NCBI RefSeq assembly: GCF_001613935.1 | Contig: NZ_LQCI01000002.1 | Location: forward strand, 372,001-436,000 | Length of the DNA stretch: 64,000 nucleotides | From: Amycolatopsis regifaucium | GTDB lineage: Bacteria; Actinomycetota; Actinomycetes; Mycobacteriales; Pseudonocardiaceae | Direction: 5' to 3' | Shown here: piece after piece, positions 47,647 through 56,465 of the stretch | How the letters are laid out: the number at the start of each line of letters is the position of its first letter | How positions within the stretch are numbered: the stretch's first letter is position 1 | The notes under the pieces: generated by a model | Seen by the model: the letters and a program-made list of their open reading frames with translations, nothing else | What the model was told of the DNA's origin: nothing | The model's database searches: none | Made by a program: the position numbers and the translations under genes

Positions 47647-48533
47647 CGGAGGGTCCTTCCGAAATGCGCGGCCGCGGAGTCCGCCGCCAGGGTGACCTGT
47701 GGTTCCTGGTCGTAGAAGTCGAACTGGGTGCCCTGGGACCACAAAATGTCCTTGGGTCCGGCGAGCCCGGCGTGGAACCGGCGGGCACCGTCGGGGATGG
47801 CGGCGTCCTCGCTGTGCACGAGCACGGTGGGCTGGGTGATCCGCGGGGCCAGGGAGATGGAGTCGTAGGTGAGCCAGTCGCTCCACGCCATGACCGCGAA
47901 ACGGTTGGGCCAAGCGGGAATCCCGCCGCGGGCCGGGTTGAGGTAGAAGTCGATGTCGTACGGCATGGCCGCCCGCGGGTCGGTGGCGCTCACCACCGGG
48001 ACGTACTCGATCTCGCCGGTCTCCTCGAAACGGGCGCGGGCCTTCCCGGCGGCTGCGATCTTCTCGGCGACCGCATCCGCTCCGCCGTAAGCGACCTCGC
48101 AGATGGCGGTGTCGTGCAGCCATGGCGCGACGAGGGCCAGAGAGCCGATCCGGGGGTCTTCGGCGGCGTTCGCGGCCATGTACATCGCGGCGGCGCAGAT
48201 CCCCAGCGCGCCGAGGCGGTCGCCGTCGACCGACGGATGTCCAGCGAGGAACGTCACGGCGTGGTGGATGTCCGCCACCTTGGCCGCCGGGTTCTCCACG
48301 TCGCGCGGTTCGCCGCCGGACTCGCCGAAACCGGTGAAGTCGAACGACAGCGCGGCGTATCCTCGCTCGGCGAGCTGCTCGGCGTACCGGTCGGCCATCA
48401 GTTCCTTGACACTGGTCCAGGTGCCGGCCACCACGATTCCCGGCGCCGGGGTCCCGGTACCCGGCAGGAACAGGGTGCCGGTAAGGGTGGCCCCGCCGCT
48501 GGGGAAGGTGATCTTCTGCCGGGTCGTGGTCAC
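47643..48533 (-). CDS. alpha/beta hydrolase (dienelactone hydrolase-like)
   Basis: A 296-residue cytoplasmic hydrolase. LFLPGTGTPAPGIVVAGTWT is the oxyanion region, FDFTGFGESGGEPRD the strand 4 region, LGALGICAAAMYMAANAAED the nucleophile elbow with Cys instead of Ser (GICAAA), and VLVHSEDAAIPDGARRFHAG the acid. A Cys nucleophile is found in dienelactone hydrolases. GTG 48533 has AGAGGA upstream. Its start overlaps the SnoaL gene stop and its stop overlaps the NmrA start, so the three genes form a coupled operon. Confidence 0.88.
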   Translation of the reverse strand: MTTTRQKITFPSGGATLTGTLFLPGTGTPAPGIVVAGTWTSVKELMADRYAEQLAERGYAALSFDFTGFGESGGEPRDVENPAAKVADIHHAVTFLAGHPSVDGDRLGALGICAAAMYMAANAAEDPRIGSLALVAPWLHDTAICEVAYGGADAVAEKIAAAGKARARFEETGEIEYVPVVSATDPRAAMPYDIDFYLNPARGGIPAWPNRFAVMAWSDWLTYDSISLAPRITQPTVLVHSEDAAIPDGARRFHAGLAGPKDILWSQGTQFDFYDQEPQVTLAADSAAAHFGRTLR

Positions 48534-49015
48534 GAACGGTCCTCTCGGGGTGCTGAGACGGCTTCGGCGGCCCTCGCCATCAGGTCTTTGTTGCCGTCGG
48601 CCCATTTGGCCGTCATGACAAGGCCGCGGATCTTCCAGTTGTCACCGGCGCGGACCAGGTCGAACCGGTAGGTGCCGCCGAGTGTCCACAGTGGTCCGCC
48701 GAACGGGTCCGCCAACCGGTGGGTGGCCTGAAAGGACGCGGTGCAGACGGCGGTGTCGCCGTCGAGGGTCACCAGGTGGCCGGTGATCAGATGCTGGGTG
48801 GCGTCGAACCCGCCGAGCAACCCTGACCAGGCGTCCACGATCTGCTCCGGTGTCAGGACGGCCGGTTCGCCGCCGTTGAGGCTCGTGTAGTCGAGCCGCA
48901 CCTCGTCGGCGAAAACGGTCTTGAGCGCTTCCCATTCGCGCTGATCGGTGTGCCATCCCAGCCGGGTGCACACCTCGACCACCGCGAGGCGGTCGACGAG
49001 GTCGGTCGTGCTCAC
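48530..49015 (-). CDS. SnoaL-like NTF2-fold protein
   Basis: A 161-residue SnoaL_4-type protein (DLVDRLAVVEVCTRLGWHTD, QREWEALKTVFADEVRLDYT, TGHLVTLDGDTAVCTASFQA, GGTYRFDLVRAGDNWKIRGL). Members are cyclases, dehydratases or ring-hydroxylase subunits. GTG 49015 has AGGAGA upstream. It is the first gene of the SnoaL-hydrolase-NmrA operon and divergent from the LysR gene across an inverted repeat, so LysR control is likely. Reaction unknown. Confidence 0.88.
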   Translation of the reverse strand: MSTTDLVDRLAVVEVCTRLGWHTDQREWEALKTVFADEVRLDYTSLNGGEPAVLTPEQIVDAWSGLLGGFDATQHLITGHLVTLDGDTAVCTASFQATHRLADPFGGPLWTLGGTYRFDLVRAGDNWKIRGLVMTAKWADGNKDLMARAAEAVSAPREDRS

Positions 49016-49113
49016 TGGATCTCCTGTCCTGTCTCGGTTCCGGACCTGACGGCCCGGGTCGGCAAAAGTGTGGACGCCACACCGCCCGCCGTGGAAACGA
49101 CGGTTTGTTGTGT

Positions 49114-49138
49114 CCGCCACAGCGCATCGTTGTGGCGG
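49114..49138. promoter_or_regulatory. inverted repeat, candidate LysR operator
   Basis: CCGCCACA (49114-49121), 9-nt spacer, TGTGGCGG (49131-49138): perfect 8-bp arms in the 179-bp gap between the divergent SnoaL and LysR genes. Size and position suit a LysR regulatory binding site. Confidence 0.55.
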
Positions 49139-49194
49139 CGCTCGTCTTCCCTCCAGGCGTCGGCGAAATCGTTGCCGTGGCTAGGGTGTCCGTC

Positions 49195-50097
49195 GTGAGC
49201 GACATCGATCTCCGGCACCTGAACTCGTTCCTGGCGGTGGTTCGGGAGCGGTCCATCACCGCCGCGGGGGCGGGGCTTCACCTGACCCAGCAGGCGGTGT
49301 CGACACACATTCGGCGGCTGGAACGCGCGCTGGGTGTGGTGCTGCTGGTGCGCACTTCGCGCGGCGTCCTGCTCACGGCCGCGGGAGAGGAACTGGCCGC
49401 CGGTGGTGCCGCGGTGATCGACGACGTCGAGCGGCTCGCCGGACGGGTGCGCGCCGCCGCACGGGCCGGGTCAGGCACCCTCCGCCTGGCCTGCTGCCCG
49501 ATCGCGACTTCCCTGTTCGCCGTCGATGTCGCGGAAATCCTGGAAAAAGCGGTCGAGGGCGTGCGAGTGACGCTGACCGGCGCGCGCCATCCCCAACACG
49601 AACTCGAACTGCTCACCGGCGGACAGGCGGACGCGGCGTTCATGTGGCTGCCGCTCGGCGACGTCGGGCTGAACCACGCGGTCGTCCGCACCGATCCCCC
49701 GGCGGTGGCCCTGTCCACCACCCACCCGCTGGCCGGCCGCTCCGCGCTGACGCTGGCGGACATCGCCGGTGAACCGGTAGTGCGCCCGGACGTGCTGGTG
49801 TCCGCGGAAGCGGAACGGTTCTGGCTGGCCGACCCCCGGCCGGACGGCACCCCGGCCCCTCGCGGGCCGCTGGTTCCCCTGGTGGAGGACTGCTTGCTGG
49901 AGGTCGGCCGCGGCCGTGGCGTCTGGTTGGCGCCGCGGCCGCTCGCCGCGTTCATGCCGTCGGCGAACGTGCGCTGGATCCCGCTGACGGACGCGGAGAG
50001 CTTCGACCTCGCGGTCGTGTGGGCCGACCACGCGCCGCGGCCGTTGCTCACGCGACTGATCGCGGAGGTCCGGGCGATCACGGGCTACGAGGCTTGA
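49195..50097 (+). CDS. LysR-family transcriptional regulator
   Basis: A 300-residue LysR regulator. The HTH is LNSFLAVVRERSITAAGAGL, then HLTQQAVSTHIRRLERALGV, at about 8-50. The C-terminal periplasmic-binding-like domain (about 90-290) has FMWLPLGDVGLNHAVVRTDP and LADIAGEPVVRPDVLVSA. Start GTG 49195 gives VSDIDLRHLNSF at the usual distance to the HTH. It is divergent from the SnoaL-hydrolase-NmrA operon, the standard LysR arrangement, and probably activates it. A hairpin at 50208-50250 terminates it. Confidence 0.92.
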   Translation: MSDIDLRHLNSFLAVVRERSITAAGAGLHLTQQAVSTHIRRLERALGVVLLVRTSRGVLLTAAGEELAAGGAAVIDDVERLAGRVRAAARAGSGTLRLACCPIATSLFAVDVAEILEKAVEGVRVTLTGARHPQHELELLTGGQADAAFMWLPLGDVGLNHAVVRTDPPAVALSTTHPLAGRSALTLADIAGEPVVRPDVLVSAEAERFWLADPRPDGTPAPRGPLVPLVEDCLLEVGRGRGVWLAPRPLAAFMPSANVRWIPLTDAESFDLAVVWADHAPRPLLTRLIAEVRAITGYEA

Positions 50098-50207
50098 GGA
50101 GGCGCTCCTGGTCTTGGACGTCGACCAGCCAACGCGTCCGCGCGTACTTCTGAGAGCACGCGCCGCTCTAGGCCCTGCTGGCGGGCGACACCCCGCACCG
50201 GTCCGCA

Positions 50208-50250
50208 AGGAAACCGGCCCTGCCGCGGGGCTGCGGCAGGACCGGTTCCT
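50208..50250. terminator. hairpin terminator between convergent genes
   Basis: CTGCCGC (50220-50226) and GCGGCAG (50233-50239) form an inner stem with a GGGGCT loop; AGGAAACCGG and CCGGTTCCT extend it with a bulge. It lies between the LysR gene and the convergent FN3 protein gene. Confidence 0.6.
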
Positions 50251-50264
50251 CGCGTCTGATCAGC

Positions 50265-53200
50265 TCACTTGGCCGGACGCGGGATGAGGTTCACCTCCAC
50301 CGTGTTGCCCGGGCCGGAAGCGACCCCTGACACGAGATCGTTCAGGGCTCCGCAGCCCTGCAGCGGCGGCAGGGTGTAGGTCCCGGTGAGCTTGCCGCCC
50401 GCCAACGGATCGAAACCGGCCTTCGACTGCAGCGGGATCTGGGCCGGCGTCTTCGTCTGACAGGTCGGGCTCGCCGAGACCGGGAACCCGAAGACGCTGA
50501 TCCGCGGCAGCTTGACCGTCACCGCCGAGGTCGACTTAAGCATCCCGTCGGCCAAGGTGCCCTTGGTCTTGCCCACCGGTGAGAACTCGACCTTCGCGTT
50601 GACCGGGACGAAGCCCCAGAGCGTGAAATTCGCGCTCGTCGGGTTCAGTGTCAGATCGGCGTCGAAGGTCCCGTTCGCCAGGGTGATCGCCGCGTTGATC
50701 CCGCCGCGGAGATCGATCGGGCCGGTCAGCTTCCTCAGCTGGGACTTACCGATCAGGTCGTAGCTGTACTTCACGCCAGGCGTGGTCTTCGGCTTCGTCT
50801 TCGCCGTCACCGGTGCGCTGGGAGCCGACTTGTTGCCCGCGGCGTCCTTCGCTACCACCGTGAACGAGTACTCCGTGTCCGCTGCGAGGCCGTCCACGGT
50901 CACTGTGGTGCCGGTGACCGACTTGACCAGCGAAGCGCCCTGGTAGACGTCGTACCCGGTGACGCCCACGTTGTCGGTCGCGGCGTCCCAGGCCAGTGCG
51001 ACGGTGGTTTCGGTCGTGCCGGTGGACCGCGGATTGCCCGGGACCCCCGGGGCCATCGTGTCGGGCGCGGCCTGCGTCCGCACGGTCACCGCGGCGCTCG
51101 GGCCCGACAGGTTGCCCGCCGCGTCCTTCGCTACCACTGTGAACGAGTACTCCGTGCCCGGCGCGAGGCCGTCGACCGTCGCAGTGGTGCCGGAGACCGA
51201 CTTCGCCAGGTTCGCGCCGTTGTAGACGTCGTAGCCGGTGACGCCCACGTTGTCCGTCGAGGCGTTCCACTCCAGGGCCACACTGGTTTGCGTGGTTCCG
51301 GTGGAGCGCGGGTTGCCCGGCGCCGCGGGAGCCTGCGTGTCCGGCGCGGCCTGCGTCCGGACGGTCGCCGCGGCGCTGGCGGCCGACGCGTTACCCGCCG
51401 CGTCCTTCGCCACCACCGTGAACGAGTACTCCGTGTCCGGCGTGAGGCCATCGACCGTCGCGGAAGTCTCCGTGACCGTCTTCACCAGGTTGGCACCGTT
51501 GTAGACGTCGTAACCGACGACACCCACGTTGTCGCTGGACGCCGTCCAGGACAGCTTGACGCTGGACTGGCTGACATCCGCCGCGGCGAGGCCTCCCGGA
51601 ACACTCGGCGCTTCGGTGTCGGGGACAGTGGCCGTCCGGACGGTCACCGGTGCGCTGGGCTGCGACTTGTTCCCGGCCGCGTCCTTGGCGACGACCGTGA
51701 AGGTGTAGTCGGTGTCGGCGGCAAGGCCGTCGACCGTGGCACTGGTTTCGGTCACCGACTTCACCAAGGCAGTGCCGTTGTAGACGTCGTAGCCGACCAC
51801 ACCCACGTTGTCGGTCGAAGCGGCCCAGGCCAGTCCGACGCTGGCCGCGGCCGCGCCGGTCGAGTGGAGATCGCCCGGCGCCGCGGGAGCCTGCGTGTCC
51901 GGCGCGGCCTGCGTTCGAGCGGTCACCGCGGAACTGGCGGGTGACTTGTTCCCGGCGGCGTCCTTCGCCACCACTGTGAACGAGTACTCGGTGTCGGCGC
52001 TCAGCCCCTCGATCGTGACGCTCGTGTCCGTGACCGTCTTGACCACTTCGCCACCGCGAAGCACGTCGTAACCGGTGACACCGATGTTGTCACTCGAGGC
52101 GTCCCACGCCAGCGTCACACTGGTCTGCGTGGTCCCGGTGGAGCGGGGGTTCGCGGGCGCCGTCGGTGCCTGCGTGTCCGGGGCCTTCGCCGTGTGAGCG
52201 GTCACCGGCGCGGTGGCCGGGGAGAGATTGCCCGCCGCGTCCCTCGCCTTGACCGTGAAGCTGTAGTCCTTGTCCGGCGCCAGACCGTCGATCGTGGCCG
52301 AAGTGCCGGTGACGGCCTTGACGAGGTTGGTGCCCTCGTAAACGTCGTAGCCGGTCACGGCGACGTTGTCGGTGGCGGCGCCCCAGGACAGCCCGACGCT
52401 GTTCTGCGTGACCTCACCGACCGTCACCGCACCCGGAGCCGAAGGCGCGGTGGTGTCGAGCGCGGGCGTGATGGTGAAGGTGTGCAGGACGTTGGTCTGT
52501 CCGGCCGCGGGCGTGCAGTCGGCGACGAACGTACCGAGGCCGGTCTCCGCGCCGGTGGCCGTCAACGGGGTCATGGTCAGCACGAGATCGTGCACCGACA
52601 AGGTCGCCGTCCCCGGCTGGTCGAACCGCAACGACGGCGCGGCCCCGCTCGCGTTGATGACCAGATCGTTGCCCTTGGCCGGAATCGGCTGCAGCGGGAC
52701 AGCGGTCGGCACACCGACGGCCAGGTGGCCTTGCGGGCTCGAAACCAGCGAGGTGGCCAGCGCCGATCCCTTGATGGTTTCGGCGCCGACGAGCCGAAGC
52801 CCCTCGGTCGCCGTCTTGCCCGCGTTGGACACCGCCGTGATGTCCATCTTCGGGGTGAACTGGCCCGCGGTGATCGTGTCGGGCAGCGTGGCGTTGATGT
52901 CGACCGCCACGTCCTGGTTGCCGATCAGCGGGAACGGGCAGCTGTAGACCTGGTGCAGCGGCGGATGATTTCCCGCGCCGACAACGGCTTCCGGGGTGAC
53001 CGGCGCGCCGGTCACGGTATAGGTCTGCAGGACGGTCGCGGCCCCTTCCGACAGGGTGCAGTCCGAAGTGAAAGTGCCGAGACCGGTCAGGGTGCCGTCG
53101 GCCTTGAGCGGGGTCATCACCAGCTGGAGACCGTTCACCGCCAGGGTCGCGGCTCCCGGCTGATCGAAGCGCAGCGCGGGCGCGCTGCCCTTGGCGTTGA

Positions 53201-53627
53201 CGACGAGGTCGTTGCCCGCCGCCGGCAGGGGCTGATTCGGCACATCCGCGTCGACCTTCACTGTCAACGCGCCCTGAGTGCCGGGCATCGTCACGGTCGA
53301 AGTCGCCTTCGCGGTGCCCTTGATGGTTTCCGCTCCGACAAGGCGAAGGCCGTCGGTCGCGGTCTTGCCCGCATTGGACACGGCCGCGATCTCGATCGCG
53401 GGAGTCAGCTTTCCCGCCTCGATCGTCGAAGGCTGGGTGGTCTTGATCGTCACCGATACGTTCTGGTTCCCGATCAACGGGAACGGGCACGAATAGGTCT
53501 GCGTGAGCTCACCGGGTGCCGCGACGCCGGCACCCGAACCGGCCACGAGACCCAACGCCACCAGAGCCGTCGTGGTCGCCACTGCCACCACTCCGGTCAG
53601 TCTTCGATCACGTCTTCTGTGCTTCAC
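50265..53627 (-). CDS. large secreted fibronectin type III repeat protein
   Basis: A 1120-residue exported protein. A signal peptide (about 1-36, TGVVAVATTTALVALGLVAG) is followed by two homologous beta domains (about 40-390), each starting YSCPFPLIGNQ and containing AVSNAGKTATxGLRLVGAE and LRFDQPG. Six FN3 repeats (about 395-945) follow, with linkers DT-x-APxxPG, then a C-terminal beta domain (about 955-1120) with three cysteines. FN3 repeats 3-6 are nearly identical in places (SATVDGL, EYSFTVVAKDAAGN), which indicates recent internal duplication. No LPxTG or TM segment; probably released or wall-associated. No glycosidase domain is seen. Adhesion or polymer binding is likely. Confidence 0.88.
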   Translation of the reverse strand: MKHRRRDRRLTGVVAVATTTALVALGLVAGSGAGVAAPGELTQTYSCPFPLIGNQNVSVTIKTTQPSTIEAGKLTPAIEIAAVSNAGKTATDGLRLVGAETIKGTAKATSTVTMPGTQGALTVKVDADVPNQPLPAAGNDLVVNAKGSAPALRFDQPGAATLAVNGLQLVMTPLKADGTLTGLGTFTSDCTLSEGAATVLQTYTVTGAPVTPEAVVGAGNHPPLHQVYSCPFPLIGNQDVAVDINATLPDTITAGQFTPKMDITAVSNAGKTATEGLRLVGAETIKGSALATSLVSSPQGHLAVGVPTAVPLQPIPAKGNDLVINASGAAPSLRFDQPGTATLSVHDLVLTMTPLTATGAETGLGTFVADCTPAAGQTNVLHTFTITPALDTTAPSAPGAVTVGEVTQNSVGLSWGAATDNVAVTGYDVYEGTNLVKAVTGTSATIDGLAPDKDYSFTVKARDAAGNLSPATAPVTAHTAKAPDTQAPTAPANPRSTGTTQTSVTLAWDASSDNIGVTGYDVLRGGEVVKTVTDTSVTIEGLSADTEYSFTVVAKDAAGNKSPASSAVTARTQAAPDTQAPAAPGDLHSTGAAAASVGLAWAASTDNVGVVGYDVYNGTALVKSVTETSATVDGLAADTDYTFTVVAKDAAGNKSQPSAPVTVRTATVPDTEAPSVPGGLAAADVSQSSVKLSWTASSDNVGVVGYDVYNGANLVKTVTETSATVDGLTPDTEYSFTVVAKDAAGNASAASAAATVRTQAAPDTQAPAAPGNPRSTGTTQTSVALEWNASTDNVGVTGYDVYNGANLAKSVSGTTATVDGLAPGTEYSFTVVAKDAAGNLSGPSAAVTVRTQAAPDTMAPGVPGNPRSTGTTETTVALAWDAATDNVGVTGYDVYQGASLVKSVTGTTVTVDGLAADTEYSFTVVAKDAAGNKSAPSAPVTAKTKPKTTPGVKYSYDLIGKSQLRKLTGPIDLRGGINAAITLANGTFDADLTLNPTSANFTLWGFVPVNAKVEFSPVGKTKGTLADGMLKSTSAVTVKLPRISVFGFPVSASPTCQTKTPAQIPLQSKAGFDPLAGGKLTGTYTLPPLQGCGALNDLVSGVASGPGNTVEVNLIPRPAK

Positions 53628-53958
53628 AGATCACTCTCCCAGTGCTCACTCAAAACCCATAGAAACAACGACACGAAAATGCCTTTCGCCGCCCGTCCAC
53701 CCAACGAATTCAGACGCGCTACCGGCATGCCACACGGAATTAACACACCCGAAGCACAGGCCAGGCAAGAGAAAAGCCGAGACCCGCAGGACGATTCGAA
53801 ACACTTGTCACGGGCAGGCGCTTCGCCATCCGCAAACCTGTCAAGCGCGGGATATATCGAAACCGGTCAGGACGCGATGACCGGTGGGTTCTGACCAACT
53901 GCCGGCAGAATGTCGAGATTGTCCAACAGGCGCTTTCGCGGCCGCGGTGAGCCGATGC
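53628..53958. other. 331-bp non-coding region before the FN3 gene
   Basis: No gene is seen. The sequence is less GC-rich than its surroundings near 53640-53800 and should hold the promoter and a long leader of the FN3 gene. A perfect inverted repeat ACCGGTCA-8nt-TGACCGGT lies at 53862-53885. Confidence 0.5.
53862..53885. promoter_or_regulatory. inverted repeat ACCGGTCA-N8-TGACCGGT
   Basis: Two exact 8-bp arms (53862-53869 and 53878-53885) with an 8-nt spacer, 74 bp after the stop of the DUF1707 gene and about 235 bp upstream of the FN3 gene start. It may be an operator or a weak terminator. GATATATCG lies just upstream on the plus strand. Confidence 0.4.
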
Positions 53959-54588
53959 TCATCGACGTGCCCGGCGGGACGACCGGTGCTCGCGCCGGCT
54001 CTTCCGCGGGGACTCCCGGGATTTGCGGACTACCTTGACCGAACCCCACCAAGCGAACCCGGTCACCCGCAGAACCGGCGCGCCCACCGTCGATCGCTGT
54101 CCTCCCGGCCTCCGGCCGCCACCGAACCCGCCCATGAGCCCGACACCACGGACATCGACGACAACGTCCTCGGGGACCACGATCCTGATCCCGCCCATGA
54201 CCGCCCTGGCCTTGATCGTGCAGAGGCCGTCGGGGAATTCCGCGTGACGCAGGTCGAGCCGGACACTCCCCCAGAACGCCCGGCTGACGTGTTCCGCGGG
54301 CAACACCCCGTCGAACCGCCGCGCGACTCCGGACATGACCGCGACCGACCCCCGCGGCCCCGGCACGCCGTCATCCGGATGCACCGGCCGAGCGGGTGAC
54401 GCGGCCGGGAGGTCCGCGATGATCGGCTCGAAATCGGCGAAAGTCTTGGCCGCGTAGACGAGATCCAGTCTGCTTTCCACTTCGGCGGTGGTGAGCCGTC
54501 CCGCCCCCATGGCCTCGTAAAGGAGTTGTGCCATCCGCTCACGGTCGGAATCGGCCACCCGCATCGCCGATCGCTCCAGGTTGGACAT
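53959..54588 (-). CDS. DUF1707 domain protein
   Basis: A 209-residue protein. DUF1707 is at about 10-62 (RVADSDRERMAQLLYEAMGA, GRLTTAEVESRLDLVYAAKT with ADFEPIIADLP). A cell-wall-active/LiaF-like beta-helix region follows (VAVMSGVARRFDG ... KARAVMGGIRIVVPEDVVVD, VRGVGLMGGFGGG), and the tail is basic (SRESPRKSRREHRSSRRARR). Proteins of this layout occur throughout actinobacteria, and their role is unknown; no TM segment is present. ATG 54588 is preferred; the frame is open to 54639. Confidence 0.85.
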   Translation of the reverse strand: MSNLERSAMRVADSDRERMAQLLYEAMGAGRLTTAEVESRLDLVYAAKTFADFEPIIADLPAASPARPVHPDDGVPGPRGSVAVMSGVARRFDGVLPAEHVSRAFWGSVRLDLRHAEFPDGLCTIKARAVMGGIRIVVPEDVVVDVRGVGLMGGFGGGRRPGGQRSTVGAPVLRVTGFAWWGSVKVVRKSRESPRKSRREHRSSRRARR

Positions 54589-54780
54589 GACAGCGACTAT
54601 AGAACGCGTAATAGGACATGTATCCGCCGCACAGGACATTCTTCATCGGCGCGCCATCCTCGAAATCACCCTGATCCGCGCGCTATAACGACCATCAGCA
54701 TTCATAGCGGGAAGAGGCTCACGCATCGCACAAGAAATGACCGAACTCCGCCGGCGAGAAAGCCGAGTTCGTCGTGCACC

Positions 54781-55200
54781 TCAGTCGGACGCGAGGATTT
54801 CGGCCAGCCGAAGGGTGTCTTCGAGATAGCGCTCGTAAGGGAAGCCTGCCGCGACGAGCGCCTCGCGGAGCTCGTCGTAGAGAGGCTTTCCGGCGGCATG
54901 GAAGGCTTTCCGGCCGAGCTCGGTGAGGCGGACCAGCCGTCGCCGCGCGTGTTCGGGGTCGACGGTGATCCGCACCAGGCCGTCCGTTTCGAGTGGCCGC
55001 AGCGCCCGGCTGACCGCCGGATCGGAGATCGACAGTGCCTGCGCGAGCCGATGCTGCGTCGTCGGCTCGATGTCCTCCAGCGTCCCCAGAAGCCGTATCT
55101 GGCTGTAGGTCAAACCGTCGAGGTCATCGGTGCGCCGCCGGGTCGCCTCACCCATGAGCATGACCACGCGGTGCAGCAAGTCTGCGAGTCCGTCGTCCAC
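54781..55200 (-). CDS. MarR-family transcriptional regulator
   Basis: A 139-residue MarR regulator. The winged helix is at about 42-105 (TTQHRLAQALSISDPAVSRA, then LRPLETDGLVRITVDPEHAR and RRLVRLTELGRKAFHAAG). GTG 55200 starts MDDGLADLLHRVVML. It is divergent from a DUF6790-like membrane protein gene, with a perfect 14-bp palindrome in the 56-bp gap. The palindrome probably serves as the common operator; the inducer is unknown. Confidence 0.9.
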   Translation of the reverse strand: MDDGLADLLHRVVMLMGEATRRRTDDLDGLTYSQIRLLGTLEDIEPTTQHRLAQALSISDPAVSRALRPLETDGLVRITVDPEHARRRLVRLTELGRKAFHAAGKPLYDELREALVAAGFPYERYLEDTLRLAEILASD

Positions 55201-55226
55201 TCCTTCACCGTACCAGAGTGTTGACG

Positions 55227-55240
55227 AGTTAATATTAACT
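55227..55240. promoter_or_regulatory. palindrome AGTTAATATTAACT, candidate MarR operator
   Basis: A perfect 14-bp AT-rich palindrome in a very GC-rich genome, between the divergent MarR and membrane protein genes, 17 bp before the latter's GTG. It overlaps the place where promoter elements must be. Confidence 0.7.
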
Positions 55241-55256
55241 AGGTAAGACTGAGGTC

Positions 55257-55760
55257 GTGAACAACCTCTCCTACCTCGCCCAAACCGCCTTCCCGCTGGT
55301 CTGGATCGTCGTGCCCGCCATCGGAGCCGCCATCCACGCCCGCCGGGCCACGTCTTCCGAAGAACGGCTCGAGATCTGGCAGCGCTGGTGGGCCATCGGC
55401 GCCTTCGGCTGCGGCAGCCTGTGGATGACGATCGCCTTCCTCGCCTTCCCGGATGTCATGGCCACCGCGATCGGGTTCGACCGGACCCCCTTCATGTTCG
55501 AAATCGCCTTCGCCAACCTCGGCCTGGCCGTCATGGGCTTCCGGGCCGCCTCGGCCTCCGCGCGCGAACGCGTCACCATCGGCCTCGGCGGCGGAATGTT
55601 CCTCTGGGGAGCCGCGATCGGCCACGTCCACCAATGGATCGCAGGCGGCGACCACGCACCCGGCAACACCGGCGGAGTCCTCGTCGACGACATCCTGATC
55701 CCGGCGGTCATGATCATCCTCGCCCTGCGATCCCGGCGCCTCGCGAACATCGCCGTCTGA
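55257..55760 (+). CDS. multi-pass membrane protein (DUF6790-like)
   Basis: A 167-residue integral membrane protein with about four or five helices (PLVWIVVPAIGAAIHA, GCGSLWMTIAFLAFPDVMAT, FEIAFANLGLAVMGFRA, GGGMFLWGAAIGHVHQWIAG, DDILIPAVMIILALRS). The GHVHQW segment between helices recalls DUF6790 proteins. GTG 55257 starts MNNLSYLAQTAF. Controlled presumably by the divergent MarR. The next gene (TMEM175-like) overlaps its stop by 1 bp (TGATG). Confidence 0.78.
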   Translation: MNNLSYLAQTAFPLVWIVVPAIGAAIHARRATSSEERLEIWQRWWAIGAFGCGSLWMTIAFLAFPDVMATAIGFDRTPFMFEIAFANLGLAVMGFRAASASARERVTIGLGGGMFLWGAAIGHVHQWIAGGDHAPGNTGGVLVDDILIPAVMIILALRSRRLANIAV

Positions 55761-56443
55761 TGCCCACGGCACCTACCTGCCACGAACTCGACGACTCGAT
55801 CGGGAAGGCGCGAGCGGCCGCCGCCGAGCGGCTCACCACCTTCGTCGACGCGGTGATCGCGATCGCGCTCACCTTGCTGGCACTGGATCTCCCGATCCCG
55901 CACGGCGACACCACCGGCGCCATGCTGAGCTCGGTGTCGGCCCACGGCAAGGAGTACATCGCCTTCGCGCTCGGCTTCGTGGTGATCGCCGCACACTGGC
56001 GCGCCCACCACGAGATCTTCCCCCATGTCCGCTCGCTGAGCGGCCGCCTGATCAGCCTCACCCTGGCCTGGCTGTTCATGCAGGTCCTGATGCCGTTCGC
56101 GACCCGCGTGATCACCGCCGACGGCGCCTTTCCGCTCCGGTTCAGCCTGTATGCGATGGTGCAGGTCCTGGCATCCGCGTCGTTCGCGCTGATCATCCGG
56201 GAAATCCGGCGCGGACACCTCTACCGGACCGATGACCCGCCCCGGCTGTTCGCCCAGAGCCTGACGCGCAGTGTCTGCCTGGCAGCGGTGTTCGGGCTGT
56301 CGATTCCGGTCTCGTTCCTGACCGGCGACACCGGCGCGTACCTGTGCTGGCTCGCCGCGCCCAGCACACTCGCCGTCGCCCGCCGCGTCGTGGCTCGCGA
56401 GCGGTGTCCCACCCCTGGCTCACGATCGAGCACGGGCGGATAG
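55760..56443 (+). CDS. TMEM175-family (DUF1211) membrane protein
   Basis: A 227-residue membrane protein with six predicted helices. It starts with RLTTFVDAVIAIALTLLALD, the TMEM175 hallmark helix, where the usual F-S-D is F-V-D, followed by IPHGDTTGAMLS and a helix FALGFVVIAAHWRAHHEIFP with the typical WxxHH region. Family members form potassium channels as tetramers. ATG 55760 overlaps the upstream stop. It is in the MarR-controlled operon, so potassium flux or membrane stress is a plausible theme. Confidence 0.85.
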   Translation: MPTAPTCHELDDSIGKARAAAAERLTTFVDAVIAIALTLLALDLPIPHGDTTGAMLSSVSAHGKEYIAFALGFVVIAAHWRAHHEIFPHVRSLSGRLISLTLAWLFMQVLMPFATRVITADGAFPLRFSLYAMVQVLASASFALIIREIRRGHLYRTDDPPRLFAQSLTRSVCLAAVFGLSIPVSFLTGDTGAYLCWLAAPSTLAVARRVVARERCPTPGSRSSTGG

Positions 56444-56465
56444 CCGGGGCTACGCAAAGGTCCGT

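Noticed and set aside
49278..50081. 267-aa minus ORF opposite LysR
   Set aside because: Antisense shadow rich in Ser/Thr/Arg; the LysR frame is unambiguous.
52194..53894. 566-aa plus-strand ORF opposite the FN3 protein
   Set aside because: Antisense of repeated FN3 coding sequence; the periodicity belongs to the minus-strand gene.
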